This document shows, piece by piece, positions 37,467-50,151 of a DNA stretch of 64,000 nucleotides. A program made the position numbers and the translations under genes. The notes under the pieces were generated by a model, which had not been told where the DNA came from, ran no database searches, and saw only the letters and a program-made list of their open reading frames with translations. Positions within the stretch are counted from its first letter, which is position 1. Each line of letters begins with the position of its first letter. Origin of the DNA: Mesotaenium endlicherianum (lineage: Eukaryota; Streptophyta; Zygnematophyceae; Zygnematales; Mesotaeniaceae); assembly GCA_009602735.1 (NCBI GenBank), contig WELA01005182.1, positions 486,245 through 550,244 on the forward strand. The letters are read 5' to 3'.

Positions 37467-39692
37467 TCAGGAAGCTCCAGCGGCGCCATCCTGGCTGTCC
37501 TCCCGGTCGTCGAACCGCCGGTGCTCGTCGTACTTGGGCTGCATGCCCGCCCCCAGGGGCCATAACACCTTGCAGCCAGTCAGCCAGGCAACGAGGCAGA
37601 CTCCAGAGAGAGCAAGTGTGTGGGAGAAAAGCTGCCAGCACGGCGCAAATCCATCTCCGCAGCAGCAGCTCGACCTCTGGAAACACAAAAAAAAAACCCC
37701 TGGGGGGCTCTACGCCCGGCGCCCGCACGTACACACATGCACACACACAAACGCACAAACACACACACACGCACACGCACACGCACGGGAGGAGGAAAAG
37801 GAGGACCAAGGAAGGCGCATTTGACACACACAGACCCACACACACACAAGCGCACGCACACACACAGACATACGAGAGGAGAGGAGGAGGAGGAGGAGGA
37901 GGGCCCAGGGAAGGCGCGTTCGACGCGGTAGGTAGACATACCTGGGCCCACCGGTCCAGGCTCTGCTGGAACCTCGTGGCGCTGTCCATGTGGACGGTGT
38001 AGAGCGAGAAGCGGTGCGCGAGGCCGATCGCCCGCAGCGCGGCGAAGCGCGGCCTCAGCACCGTGTCGAGGTTCGCCAGGAGGACCGCAGGGGAGGCGGC
38101 CACGTCGCCCGCAGTGCGGCCCATCGCGCCCGTCACAAAATCCAGCATCAGCTGCAGCGAGGGCACCGTGACGCTCAGCAGTCGCGGGTGGCACAGCACC
38201 ACCTTCGCGGCGGTGCTCTGCCCAAAGGTGCCGGTCAGCCACTCGTAGGCCCCTCTCAGAGAGTCGGGGCAGGTGGCGAGGATGCCCGGCGTGCTGACGA
38301 GCAGGGCCTCCACGTCGACCTCCGGGAGCGTCGCCCTCAGGTTGCTCAGGTTGCGCTCGTGCGCCTCCGCGCAGCGCCCCAGGAGGTGGGGGCTATGGAT
38401 GACGACTCGGCTGGCCTCCTTCTCGCCCAGCGTGTCTGCGAGCCACCTGAAGGAGGCAGCTGGCACTGCGGAGCTGACGTAGAGGAGGCTCGGACACCTG
38501 TCCAGGAGGAGGCCCAGCTTGTCCTGGCCGAGAAGCCGCCCGAGCAACGCGGCCTTCTTCCGCAGGCTCTTGGGGCTGAACCTGAGGATTGACGGGTGAT
38601 TCCGTACAAGCCTGACGATATTCCGCATGCCCGCCTCTGCCTCCAAAACCTCGACGCGCGCAGCTTGCTGACCTCACTCTCGAGGATAGTGGGATAAATG
38701 GAGAGGACCTTCGAGACGCGCACGGCCATCAGCTCGTCCCTCAGGTACCTGATGACCTCAGGCCAAGCCTGGCAATCTCCCGTGGAAAGCAGATGAGGTA
38801 CCATCTTGAAGGCTTTTCCTGCCTCCCTATGAGTAAGGCCAAAAGCCAAGAGCCAGTGTGCCAGCTCCTCCACCGGGGCAGCGTTGATCGTCTTAGCAGC
38901 GATGGCAGAGTAAAACAATGGCCTATGTCTCGTAAATATTGACTCTATGTCCTTCTCGGTCAACTGCAGCTGCAGCAGGATTTTCACGATCCTGGCAGTA
39001 CCCACGCCGGGAGCCTCTCCCGGAAAAGAATTGGACACCCTATCAAGGACTCCCTTGACAAGAGGACTCTCCGCTGCATTCTCCGCGGGCTCTGGTTGGA
39101 TGCCTGCTCCATGGACCTCTCTAACATCTGCCGGAAGACTCTCCCTGAGCGATCTGATCGAGTGCCCCCCTTTGCGATACGAGGCATGAAGTTGTGTGGT
39201 TCCCGTGGAGAGAAAGGTGGCGCCGACTGGGCAAGTGTTTCTACAGCCTGGAGCACCTGCTGCACCTTGCTGTCGCCTGAAGCTTCCGACCAGACTCTGC
39301 CAACGTCTATGAGGTTCATGAGGGGCGTCATTTGCAGGGTGTACTCCTGCAGAAAGTTGATCATGCAGTTGGAGACACAGTTACTGAATGGGGTCACACA
39401 GTTGTTGACAGGTGACAAGTTGGGCTCAGTTTGCGGGTACTACGGATGACCTTCATCACTCAGAATTCACAATGATAAGGAGTGATGAGTGAAGGCTTTC
39501 CGACATGCGGTCCATCAGATAATTTTTCTACGTCAAACAGAGATGCTCACCTATTTGAAAATGGAGGACGCCCAGCGATCCATGGTTCAAGGCTCCTAAG
39601 TTGCATCGGTTTGGGAATTTTGAGACTTCTTTGAAACTGCTGGTTAGCAAAAGTTTGCTGGCTGACACCAGACCTCTAAGAGAGTGCTTCAT
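37467..39692 (-). pseudogene. mTERF-family protein, three exons, one apparent frameshift
   Basis: Exons: 39692-39551, 39346-37942, 37568-37467, with GT-AG introns. The first exon gives a basic, Ser/Leu-rich N-terminus (MKHSLRGLVSASKLLLTSSF) typical of organelle-targeting peptides. Exon 2 carries repeated mTERF motifs of about 30 residues (KMVPHLLS, YPTILES, NHPSILRF, RCPSLLYV, HSPHLLGR, STPGILAT, CHPRLLSV, SPAVLLAN). Family members bind organellar nucleic acid and act in transcription, splicing or ribosome assembly. Exon 3 ends MQPKYDEHRRFDDREDS and a short tail. Exon 2 changes frame once near 38651-38662, in a CGCGCG run, by the equivalent of one lost base. The total is 1649 nt, not a multiple of three. 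This is either a young pseudogene or a base-calling error. Its paralogue at 45551-48233 is intact and matches exon for exon. Intron 2 is full of CA and GGA microsatellites. Confidence 0.8.
37735..37905. repeat. CA-rich and GGA microsatellites in mTERF intron 2
   Basis: ACACACACGCACACGC-type runs at about 37735-37790 and 37825-37872 are followed by (GGA)n at about 37880-37900. They lie wholly inside the second intron of the first mTERF gene. Confidence 0.8.
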
Positions 39693-42600
39693 TTTGCCGT
39701 CAAACTCAAGGCATAACGTTATGTACAGCAAAGTAGGCCTGGATCGTCAGCTCATATTCATTATCTGACCAACCTGACTTCATGTGAAGGAGAACCCGCT
39801 TCAAAAGAGGAGCAATATGAATGCTGGGGTTGTTGGACCAACATATGAAAGCATGGAAGTGTTGAGATTCATAAGTCTGTCTATATACCGCTTCAGGAGC
39901 TGAAAAGCAAAGCAGTTCAAGATGAGGTCCATTATAATGTGAGAACCTCGTGATATCGGAACCAGATGTAAAGCAGGGATAGTGGTCAGCAGAAGTCGTT
40001 GAGGACGAAGACTAGATAAGTAGGCAGTCGGTTGGTGTTTGTGACTAATTAGTGATGAAAATATACGACTAGGACTATCCAGGATCGCTTCCATTGCAAC
40101 AAGTTGTTTTCGAGTTCACGAGTAGAGTACTGCCTTCATCCTCTTTGAACTCAGGATCATCAATTGAGTTTGTGGAGACAGTAGACATCATCGTAAGAAT
40201 CGGGAGGTTTTCGAACTCAAGTTGTCATACGTCGTTGAGCTTTTTGTACTCGCCCTAAACGGTCACACATAAAGAGAAGTTGGATAAAGCATATATGTTC
40301 GGCATATTAAGCATATGATACCAGTTCCATTGTCCTTCTTCTGCTCTCTTTTTCGTTATGCTTTTGCTCGCTTGATCAAGTGCTACCCGAAAGTGTGGCT
40401 TGTCAACTAGTAATTTATACAACTTGAGCCCGTGACGTTGACAAAGCTTGTTCTTGTAGTATATGGGTCTTGACCTTATTTCCAGCATCCTGTTCCATGC
40501 CTCCGTGATCTCTGAAGAAGTTTAGTCCAGTCATAATCGTCATCTTGTTTAATAGTCATATTTTATCATTACAATGTCTACTGTAGTGAGTGAGAAGAAG
40601 CAGCAACTAACTTAACATTTTCACCAGACCTGTCGAGTCAGTCGTAGGTGCCAGTGGAAAGAAAGACAGCATTTCGGTCGATGACAAAGTACAATAAGCA
40701 ACTATCATGCACATATCTCTTGGTAAAGAATGTGCTCTAGTCATCTAACTACCAAATGGCCTGACTGGTCATCGCAGAGTACCCCTTTGGCATCCCTGTA
40801 GGTGTATACAGTTGGAGAGACTCTGAATCCTGCTTCATATTCACGCGTTCATGCTCAAAGGCATCGCAAGTCCCCACTGATCGAGCAGCATATTGGAGGT
40901 GAGCTATCCTGCCAGGCTCCTCCCTCCCTATTCTGCTCTTCTCTCTTCCCTCTTTCCTCTCTTCTGGGGCTGGCCTTATGCATTGATGTATCTCAAGTCT
41001 TGGGCAGAGAGGCGCGAGGAGGGGGAGGGGAAGGGGGAGAAGGAGCAGGAGGAGGAGGAAGGTAGTGAATTCGTCCGGGGGGGGCGGGGGGTGGGAAGGG
41101 CAGGGGCAGAAGAGGGGTAGAGGGAGGAGGGAGGAAGAGCAAGAAGTAAAGGGGAGGTGGGGGGAAGGGCGAGACTTGTTCTGGGGCTACATGTGCCCCC
41201 CTACTGCCCCCTTCCACCTTGCTTTCTCCAGCCATTCCACCTCATTCGTTAGTCCAGCCTTCATCCTCTTCCCCTCCCTTCCTGCCTGCCTGCTTGCCTC
41301 CCGGGCGGTTTGTTTGTGACCTTTCCCTTCTACTTCTTGTCTCGGACAAGTGAGGGAGGACGGGAAGCGAGGGTAAGGGGTGGGCGTGTCCCCATCAGGA
41401 CGATGTCCCCATCCTCACTCACTCACGTACTCACTCATAAAGCCACAAGAGCAAGCCCGACCAGTGGCACGCAGGAGGTGCTGGTGCGACCCCTCTCCCC
41501 ACCCCCTCTTGCTAGCCTTATTCTCGTATCCCGAAGCACTCCCTCAGTGCAGCCAGTCTGGTCAGACCAGCTTGCTTCTCAGGTGAAGACTTAGCTGCTG
41601 GGTCCTGCCCGGCGGAGAGCGAGAGGAGTGACGGCAGGTCTGGTTGATTGTGGGGACCAACCGGAGAGGAGAGGCTGAGGCCCGCAAGGCTCTGCCAACC
41701 TCGTGCCAGATGTCAGCCAGCTCAGCTAGCTGAGGCGCTGACACGCTCACTCCGCTGCGCGGCCGCCTGTTTGTCCGATGTATTCCAGAGTGCCCCTTTT
41801 GGGGCCTGCCTGCGCTGCTGATGTGGCGCCAAAGTTAGAACCCACCCCAAAGTCGATCTCCAGATGGAGAGGGCCAGTAGCAGGCATTGTGAGGCTAGGA
41901 CCTGCTCCCGCGCCTCCTCTAATTGTTCGTCACCCATTGCGGTGGATCAGAATGTCTTTCCGCGTAGCTCTGCCCACGAGTCATGGGTCATAGGCCATGT
42001 GGTTCGCGTGGAATCACAACAATTCTAAGGTGGCGTTGCCTTAGGCGACCTGGAAGACACCCGCAGAGGAACAGAGAGACACCGAGGGAGCCGGTAGGGG
42101 GAGAATTGGCGTGCATGACAGATGGCAGCGTAGCCTGAAGCTGATGGGCTGGTGGGGGTCTGCCCCCTCAAAGAGGCCACCAGGGAGAGGCAAGAAAGGG
42201 CTTGGAGGGGGGAGGGGTGAGATGGAGGGCTGCCTGAGGCGCAGCTTCCTCTGTGTAACAAGCATGTTGGGCAAGAAGTTTGCCCTGGCTGGCCGAGGCA
42301 GAAGCGGAGGCAGAGGTGGAGGCAGAGGCAGAGGCAGAGGCGGAGGCAGAGGCAGAGACAGAGGCAGCAGCAAGACCAGGCAGCCAGTATGCCAGACGCC
42401 ATCAGCTTGCTCCTGGAATGGATCGTGCGCAAGTTAGAGCTTCTAGTTCCTTGAGAAGCTAGCTGCTGCTTTTGCAGCCACGAGGTCCAGGCGGCTCCTC
42501 CCTGCAGTCATGGGGGCGCAGGGCTGCCTGTCAGTCTTCTGAGTCCTGACTGGCAGGCCCTCTTTGCCTCCAGCTTTCAAGGACGGAGGCAGCACCACAT

Positions 42601-45550
42601 GGGACACCGCACGCACGCACGTCCCTGAGCTTACAGGGGGGAAGGCTGTCCTTCTGAAGAAAGTGCGGCGTGCTGTTGGTGCGGGCTCGCTGGCTGCTTC
42701 ATTCGCCGCTGGGGGCACACGCAAGCCCACTGCCGAGAGTGGTTGCATGCTGACGTCCCTCATTGACGCTTGACGTGGCCGACGTGCGCTGCGCGACTTG
42801 TTATGGAGGTTGCCACTTAGGCTTAGAGTGAGCCACTAAGGCTTCGAATCCTATCTTGCGGTGAGAAAGGGTAGGTCAGAAGATTACAAGTTGTGAGGAG
42901 ATCTGAAGGCAAAGTGCTCATGTCAGCTCCAGTAGGTTTGCAATCCTCAAGTCCATTGCCTGTAACTGTGGCCTATATTCAGCCAGAGGTCCTGCCCTCT
43001 TTTGCTACATTCATTTGATTGTCACTTAGACATGTCTCCTGTGCTTCCAGTCCGATTGCACCTAGAGGAATTCTTTTACATTGACATATATGTGATTACA
43101 TCACAATGCAAATTTGTAAGTACTAAAGGTGGAATCGTAAGTTCAGTACACATGCATGTAGCTGGTATGTGTAGCCTTTGGAGATTGAATTTCAATAAGA
43201 GAGGCTTAGTGGCTAACATGCTTCCTAAGGAAGGTACACATATGAAAAGGAGAGGGGGGGGCGGGAAACTGTGCACGCCTATTAAGCCCCTGACTGGGGT
43301 TGACAGGCAGCGGACAATAATAAAACTGGGGCACAAGGTGCTGGCTCAAGGGGGGCCAAACCGGAGGCACACTATTGCTTCCCCTGTTGGAGCTTGCAAC
43401 TGTACAGTGCTCAAATGAAAGGGTGTGGTGGGAAGTGATGCACTACCAGGTGGCAGGGCAGAGTTACTTTGGGCCCTTCTCCTTTTTTGCGTGCGCTTTG
43501 TTGGACTAGCTCATGTTTTGCATGTTGCAGCAACTAGCAACAGCTTGATAGCCAGTGTCGGCTAGGGGAAGCACGCCCGCCCTGTGTCACAAATGTGATC
43601 GGGGCAGAATTTGCAGAGCTAAGAGGCGTTTGATGAGCCACAAGTGCTCTGTACTCTGCAGAGGCAAACGCCGGCTTTTTGGGAGCGAGGGTGAGCTCTA
43701 GGTTTTTATTTCTGCGGCTCATGAGGAGGGCTCGCTGGCCTTCTGCTTTTGGTGCTCGGTCAATCCTGGAAAGTTTGTCAGTGTTTAATCAAAGCATATT
43801 GAGGCATCAAATGCCGTGCCTCATGTAGAGCAGCTGCTCCACAATTATCTGCATGCACAGCTTTTACAATTCCTGAAAAAATTAGGCCATCAGTCCTGCA
43901 TAGGTTGGCAGATCCAGCCTAACTACTATGTACAATACCACTCTCAGTTCTTGTTGCTCAGCATGTAAATTACATCTCGTGTTGTTTCCTGGAGATGCAA
44001 ATGGGTCTTGAACTTGATTGTGGCTTAAATGGCTGTTATACACAGTTGAGAATATATGCGTGGAATTCAGAGTAGTAGTCCATATTTAATGCTCTTGGTT
44101 CCCGATTGTTATAACACTCTCTCATTGAAGAACATGCTCACCTCGAACACGATGCTGAGGTGGAACTTTCGTACACAGTTATCAGACACTAATCGGCACT
44201 TACACACACTAGTTGGCATGAACTTTGACTACAGGAGTATGGAGACAAATCTACGCGTATGTCACATAAGTACATGACATCCATGTGTCACTTGTCATGC
44301 ACTCATACGTCCAGCACAAGCGACTTCGAACACGGAAGTAAGGTTTGATTGAAACTAAGTGCAATCACCTGCTCACAGTACTAAGGAGAAAGTCAAAAGC
44401 TGCGTCTAAGGCGTTTCTCGAGTTTCTTGAATCTGCAGGTGTAGTCGGCCAAGGACTACCTTCCGCTGACATTGCAAGCAAGCTGGCATAGAAGAGAGCA
44501 AGGAGCCACAAGTGGGAAACAGGCCAGCAATCTACGAAATCACTAGAATCACCCCTTCAGCGTGGCCAGTGTTCTCCTGACGTAAGCGAATCAGGTCGGT
44601 GAAATTGTGAGTGGGCTTTGACAAGACACGCATGCTGACCAAAAACCACGTCCCGGGAGCTGTGAGTTATAAACTCCAGTCTGTTCCTATCGGCACCTGC
44701 ATTGCCCCTCTGCCAGGGCAGATGTTCCTCACAAATGCAAGCCAGATAAGTGGAACTCCCATGAAGACCAGATATAATGAGAAAGGAATAGAATAGGAAT
44801 GGAACAGACATACACACTCTCTTTTACAGCAATGAACCCGTATAGACTACAGCTGAGGCATGACTGATGCCCTTGCTGCTCCATGCTGGTAGGTGGCATG
44901 GCCGCCCAGTGCATGCTACAATATAATCAATGTCTGCACCCAAATACATGGAAACCAAGTCAAAAGATGAGAGGACAAAGAAACAGCTTCTAACAATGAA
45001 CACGCATGCATGAGAGGAAATCACTCATACGATGCATGTTGACATCAACATGGCAAAGACCAAGTGGTTACACAAACGAAGATCTCACCAAAACTGACTG
45101 CAGTAAAATCCAATGCATCAAGTCATAAAATCTATGCAGCTAGAGATGACACCATCACCATTGCATGTTGAGCAAGAACACTGTTCTGCCCTGCATACTT
45201 GACACAGCCACCCCACCCCAGCCTACAGAACCACAAAATCTTCTCCGAAAAAATAAGGGAGTAATCTGACCCACTGAATTGACTGACCTGAGTGCGTCCC
45301 CAGTCCCCCGACTCAGCTGGCACGCAATCCAGATTGCCCGTCCATCCTGCACTGCTTGGGGCGCTCGGCCCCATATCACTCGTGCCGAACGAGAGCCACA
45401 GCCCCTGCCCCCACCGTGGGGAGGGAAGCAAACAGGGCCCCCAATTGCCGCGCGCTGCTGGTGCCAGCTGGGAATGCACTCGCACGCTATCTGCATCGCC
45501 ACCGAGACCAGCCACCTGGCAGCATGCACGTCCCGCCACGGGTCCGGCTC
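39693..45550. other. Spacer between the two mTERF genes, no gene confidently recognised
   Basis: Contains a purine-rich G/A tract at about 41000-41170 and a hexamer minisatellite at about 42290-42370. A plus-strand open frame ending at 42773 (with TGGKAVLLKKVRRAVGAGSLAASFAA near its end) could be a terminal exon, but no family was recognised and no splice partners were found. The remainder, 43000-45150, is AT-rich unique sequence. Confidence 0.45.
42290..42370. repeat. GGCAGA/GGCGGA hexamer minisatellite
   Basis: About a dozen 6-bp units of GAGGCA or GAGGCG. In one plus-strand frame it reads as an RG/GGR repeat, in another as AEAEAE; neither is supported by surrounding coding structure. Confidence 0.7.
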
Positions 45551-48233
45551 CTAGTAACTGACAGGGACACCAACCTTGCTGACCCCTTGAATGTCAAATC
45601 GCCGATACTGGTCAAACTCCGGCTGCACAACCCCACCAGAAACAGTCACCCAGTCAGTGAGTCAGTCAGTAGCCCGCTACGGAGCCAGAGAGTGCCTCAC
45701 CGACGCTACTCCTGCTGAAGTTTTTCAGCCGCCAGACAGCCAGCTGCACTCAGCGACACCTTCTAGCAAAGCCAGCAGCCAGCTGGCAGCAGGAGTTATT
45801 AAGGTACCAGAGTGCCAGCCCACTGTTTGACACGGAGAAGGCATTGCCTCAGGAGTGGAGGTACTCCAGTCATGTCAAGCACATTGCCAACAGATGCGGA
45901 CATCACAATGAGATGCACAACAACACTAGCAACACTCTTCCTAGGTATACTTGCCCCTGAGTCTTATTTCCCAAAGCTGACTGGAACCCCTGCATTCCAG
46001 GAGGCAGGCCAAGGAAGAGGAAGAGGGGGGAGGGAGGGCGTCAATGACAGAGAGAGAGAGAGAGGGGGNGGGGGGGGGGGAAGGGAGAAAGGGAGGGAGG
46101 GAGAGCATTCTCTTTTTCCTCAAATACGCAATTCAACATTGCATTTTGCTGTCATATACGAGTACTTTGTGAGAGTCATAACCCTACATAGTAGGTACCT
46201 CAGCCCTCAAAGCATGGTTTAACGTGCCAAGCCCTTGCTGATCTGTTTGAACCCCTCCAAATCCATGCCAGCAGTAAGGCCTGCGCTAAAGGCCAGCCCT
46301 CCACGCACTCACCAAGCGCATCTCAAATCCGAATTCGTCAACTTGTTGGCCAGTGTCCCAATGCATCGACCAGCAAGACACGTTTCACACTTGCATCACA
46401 AGGAGAAAAACGAGGGAAGAGTGGCCTGGACAACGCGGCAAGCAGGCAGCTGGATGCGTGGGGAGAAAGGCACCTCTTTACAGAGAATCAGCAGCGCTTT
46501 GAACACCTCGTTTTTGGAGAAGAAGAGCTTCTTCAGAGAGAAGTGGTGCCCGAGGCCGAGGCGTCGCATTGCGTCGTAGCGAGGCTGCAGGTAGGTCTGC
46601 AGGCCGTAGGCGAGGACCCTGGGCACCTCTGCGAGCTCGGCGCTGCTGCGGCCCATCACGCGTGTCACAAACTCCGCCTTCGGCTGCAGGATGTCCACGC
46701 TGATGTGCAGGAGCTGGGGGCTCAGCTGCACGATCTTGGCGGCGTTGGGCTCGCCGAAGCTGTCGCAGAGCCACCTGTGAATCCGCCTTATGGTCTCGGG
46801 GCTGGCACTGAGGATGCTGGGCTCCCTAGCGAGCAAGGCCAACACATCCACAGTGGGGAACGTTGTCCGCAGGTTGCCCAGCTTGAGCTCCAGCGTTTCT
46901 GCCTTGCAAGTCAAGAGCTGGGGATACACAGAGCTGACTCGCCTGGCCTCATCTTCTCCCACGGTGTCTGTCAGCCACTTGAAGGAAGCAGCAGGCACTG
47001 TGAGGCCCACATAGAGGAGGTTCGGACGCTTGTCCAGCAGGCGGCCCAGCTCCTGCCTGCCGAGAAGTTGGCGCAGAGAAGCAGTCTTCTCCTTGAGACT
47101 GTCAGTTGTCATCCCCAATAGCGATGGGTACTTGTCCACAGCACCGACAACGTTCAGCATGCCACACTCCTTCCTCAGGAAATCCACAACCGTACGCTTT
47201 GTGCTGGCATCTGATTGCAGGATCCTTGGCCACTTTGTGAGGACCTTGGAGAGGCGCGCCACCTTCAGCTCGTCTCTCAGGTAGCCCACGGTCTCGCCCC
47301 AGGCCTGGCAGCCTTCTGTTGAGAGCAAGTGAGGCCGCATCTTGAACATTTTGCCCACCTCTTTATGAGTAAGCCCAAATGCCAAGAGGCAGTCTACCAG
47401 CTCCACCAAGCTGGAAGCAGAACCTGTCTGCGTGATAAAGGCAGTGTCATAGAGAGGTCTATTTGTGTTGAAGATAGACTCCACCTCTTTTTCACTCAAG
47501 TGCAGCTGCAATAGAACCTCTATAACCTTGGCAGTACCAGCCCCAGCTTTTTTCTTCAAGAACAGTTTAGACAGCTTATCCAGCACCCTCTTGACGTGGG
47601 GATTCTCCACCGGCTCTGGCTGAGTTTTGCCGCTGTGGATCTCTCTGTATTCTGCTGGCAGAGTCTGCAAGAGGAACCTGACTGAATGCCTCCATTTGGA
47701 ACATAAAGATTGAAGTTGCCTATTTTCTTTCGGAGAAAAGTTGGCACTGACTGGTCTAGTGTAACAAGTGTCTGCATCAAATGCACCTTCTTTGCATTGT
47801 ACTTGCCTGAAGCTTCCAACAAAATCCTTCAAGTGTCCCTGGGCTTTATGAAGTACCCCATTTGCAGGGCGGATCCCTGCAAAGGGAGAACATTTTGAAT
47901 GAGCAGCAGGAAAGAATTTTGCAACATAGCAGACCTGATTACACTCTGAGCGAAGTGATTGCAATGACGTCAGCGGTTGATGAATTGTAACACATTCTAT
48001 CTGTGAGCTGATGTAGGAGAAACAGTATATAGCAATTACCAGTACAAGCTTTCTCAAATCAAATAAAGGCAGATCGTCCACATACAGTCCTCCCAAAAAC
48101 ATCATATTCATCTCTCGAGATCCTCACCTGTCTGAAAAGGGCGGCCCTGCGGTCCACGACTTGAGGCCTCTTTAACATTGCTTGGTAGCAAGGTTCTGGT
48201 CACTGTCACAAGACTTCTACGGCAATGGTTCAT
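45551..48233 (-). CDS. mTERF-family protein, three exons, 526 aa
   Basis: Exons: 48233-48128, 47876-46474, 45622-45551, summing to 1581 nt, exactly 527 codons with the stop. The start gives MNHCRRSLVTVTRTLLPSNV, a basic Ser/Thr-rich N-terminus consistent with mitochondrial or plastid import. Exon 2 holds about eight mTERF motifs (KMRPHLLS, KWPRILQS, KYPSLLGM, KRPNLLYV, VYPQLLTC, REPSILSA, LSPQLLHI, VPRVLAYG), which in solved members form a superhelix binding DNA or RNA. Exon 3 encodes PEFDQYRRFDIQGVSKVGV and the stop, and was placed by its match to the last exon of the neighbouring paralogue. Both introns have the same position and phase as in 37467-39692, so the two are tandem duplicates. 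The exact organelle and target are unknown. The exon 3 acceptor (GTTGTGCAG) is the least certain boundary. Confidence 0.85.
46013..46115. repeat. GA/G-rich low-complexity tract in intron 2 of the second mTERF gene
   Basis: AGAGAGAG followed by long G runs with one N at 46069, then AAGGGAGG repeats. It lies wholly within the 851-bp second intron. Confidence 0.75.
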
Positions 48234-49130
48234 GTCGATTGAGAAAAAGGTGCTCCTCTGCAATATAGACCTCTTGGCAGCTCACAACAAGGCGTAATAA
48301 CTCTGACTACATGGCGGGGATGAACGACTTCGAAAGCAGGAATATGTGTCACAAAGCTGAGGATGTTGTGACATATGACGTCGAAGTATTGAAGCTCAAA
48401 GCAGTACATTGATCTTCACGAGGTGCATTCGGATACCGAGATGGAGCCATATACGTCAGACTCGCAAACAAAGAAAAGGAGTCAATAGATCTCATTATTA
48501 TGCCGGATTCTTATCACACGTGAAAATCTGCTAAACTTCATATTTGACTGCGACAAAGCATAGTTTTCACGAGGTTGTATTCAAACGTTCTGACTCAATC
48601 CGCAGTAACTTTTCGCCCGTTGAACAGAGGTTCTTCGCGAGTGCCTTCCTTTCTGCATCGATCGCTTCCTACATGCAGTCTTCCGGTGGCCAAGTTTCCA
48701 CCTCCTGGTCGTATACCTTGTTCAGTCTCTTGTTCATGTGTGTTGCGAACTTTCTTCAAGCATTTCGTGTTATTATTTTCTTCCTCATACGTAATTTTCA
48801 TGTACCGTCATGATCGTGATATTGTAGGTTTTGCTGGTACTACAAAAAAGGTACTTTTTCGAGGCATGTCATTAACGCAAAAATGCGTCTTGAAGGTGGA
48901 AATATATATAAGACGACGATGGATTTGAAAAGAATACTTCCTGTAGATACCTCAAAAAAAAACTAGGTTAATTATTTTTTGCATCATTTGAGGTGCCCAA
49001 TTTTGGAAGAGTGAGACCTTCTGTATAGGTGTAGGTGGACTTCATAAGATGAAGATTTTATGTATCAACGTCCCTTTTGTCGAGCCCCCATTAACCAAGA
49101 ATCGTATTGGAGTGACCCTTCCTACATCAA
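48234..49130. other. 5' flank of the second mTERF gene, nothing further recognised
   Basis: AT-rich sequence that should include the promoter of the mTERF gene starting at 48233. No clear TATA box or other gene could be assigned. Confidence 0.4.
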
Positions 49131-49830
49131 ATCATCGACTTGTTCGGACTTCCTCTCCTCTCTTCAGTAGAGGGCAAATCACGAGTGTGCCTGATCTTCT
49201 CGACGTCTTGCAGGCAGGGGTAGTTCTCCATCCACTGTTCAACGTTACCAAGAAATTTATCAGATATTCCTCAGGGTCATAATCTTGAAATGCCTTTGGC
49301 TTTGGCCTACTACGCCCTCTGGCATCGCAATAGTCAGTTTGAATACCAACTTGATATCTCCATTGGAACATTTCAAGCATTATCATCCTTCCATTCTCCT
49401 GCTGACTACGCAACATCATGTTCATTTGCATATGCATTTCAATGAACATCCTTTCGACATCAGCATTCTGAGGAGGTAGATCAGCAAGAGCAACATTGAG
49501 GCGATCGACAGCAACTTCAAAATCTCCTCTTGCTGCTACGTTAGCTATGCCCGTTCTGCTCGATTGCCTCTAAACAGCTTCAATTGGCACAATGTTGGAC
49601 ACGCCAAAAGGAATATTGCAAAGATTAACTGTGAGTGCCATCTCGTCCTCAACGATTGTAGCCTCAATAGAATGTCTCCCTTCTCTTACCGCATCCTTCT
49701 CTACTTTAGCTAAACGTTGAGCTTCTTCTTTGACACAGTCTGCATCAGCCTGCTGCGGTAGCAACCGCAACAGCTTCCTCCTCGGCTTCCCAAGATACCA
49801 CTGTCTTGGTTTCAATTTCCGGATGACTTC
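49131..49830 (-). pseudogene. Gag-like fragment of another Ty3/gypsy element (broken fossil)
   Basis: Minus-strand frames contain QDYDPEEYLINFLVTLN, resembling the start of a capsid retrotransposon domain, and further upstream a Lys/Arg/Ala-rich stretch (EEAQRLAKVEKDAVREGRHS). The fragment has breaks and no LTR of its own was seen. The family A locus at 49841 inserted just beside it. Confidence 0.4.
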
Positions 49831-49840
49831 TCTACCTGAC

Positions 49841-50139
49841 TGTAGTGAAACGGATAGATAAAGTACTTAGTGAAATATAATACTTTATCTATTCAAGACA
49901 AGGATCTTTGAACACAAGTGGTAGCTTCTTGAAAGAGAGATGGCTTCTCGAAAGTTCATATTTTTTTGGATTTTGACAAGTACAAGAGTGATTCTCCAAT
50001 GTCTTTATATGTTCTAGCTCTTGTTTATATACTTGCTACATGAGTAATGTTTAGGAAGGTGGATGTTGATGTGTTGGCACCCAACACATCCCAAAACTTG
50101 CCACCTCTTTCTAGAATAATGTACACATGTCCTTTTGAC
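49841..50139 (-). repeat. Partial family A LTR
   Basis: The first roughly 299 bp of the LTR as read on the plus strand (TGTAGTGAAACGG onward). It stops at a short repeat, CCTTTTGAC-atat-CCTTTTGAC, where the inverted gag/pol segment begins. Confidence 0.85.
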
Positions 50140-50151
50140 ATATCCTTTTGA

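Noticed and set aside
37597-38646. Continuous open frame running past the mTERF exon 2 donor into Pro-rich and CV-repeat peptide
   Set aside because: This is read-through of an intron full of CA and GGA microsatellites. A good donor (CAG|GTATGT) lies at 37942, and the next exon matches the paralogue's last exon.
42805-42870. Possible tRNA from the words GGCTTCGAATCC
   Set aside because: The stems on either side do not pair and no anticodon arm could be drawn.
45132-45561. Overlapping open frames on both strands of 90-135 codons
   Set aside because: No domain, both strands equally open in GC-rich sequence, and adjacent to the end of the mTERF gene; judged chance.
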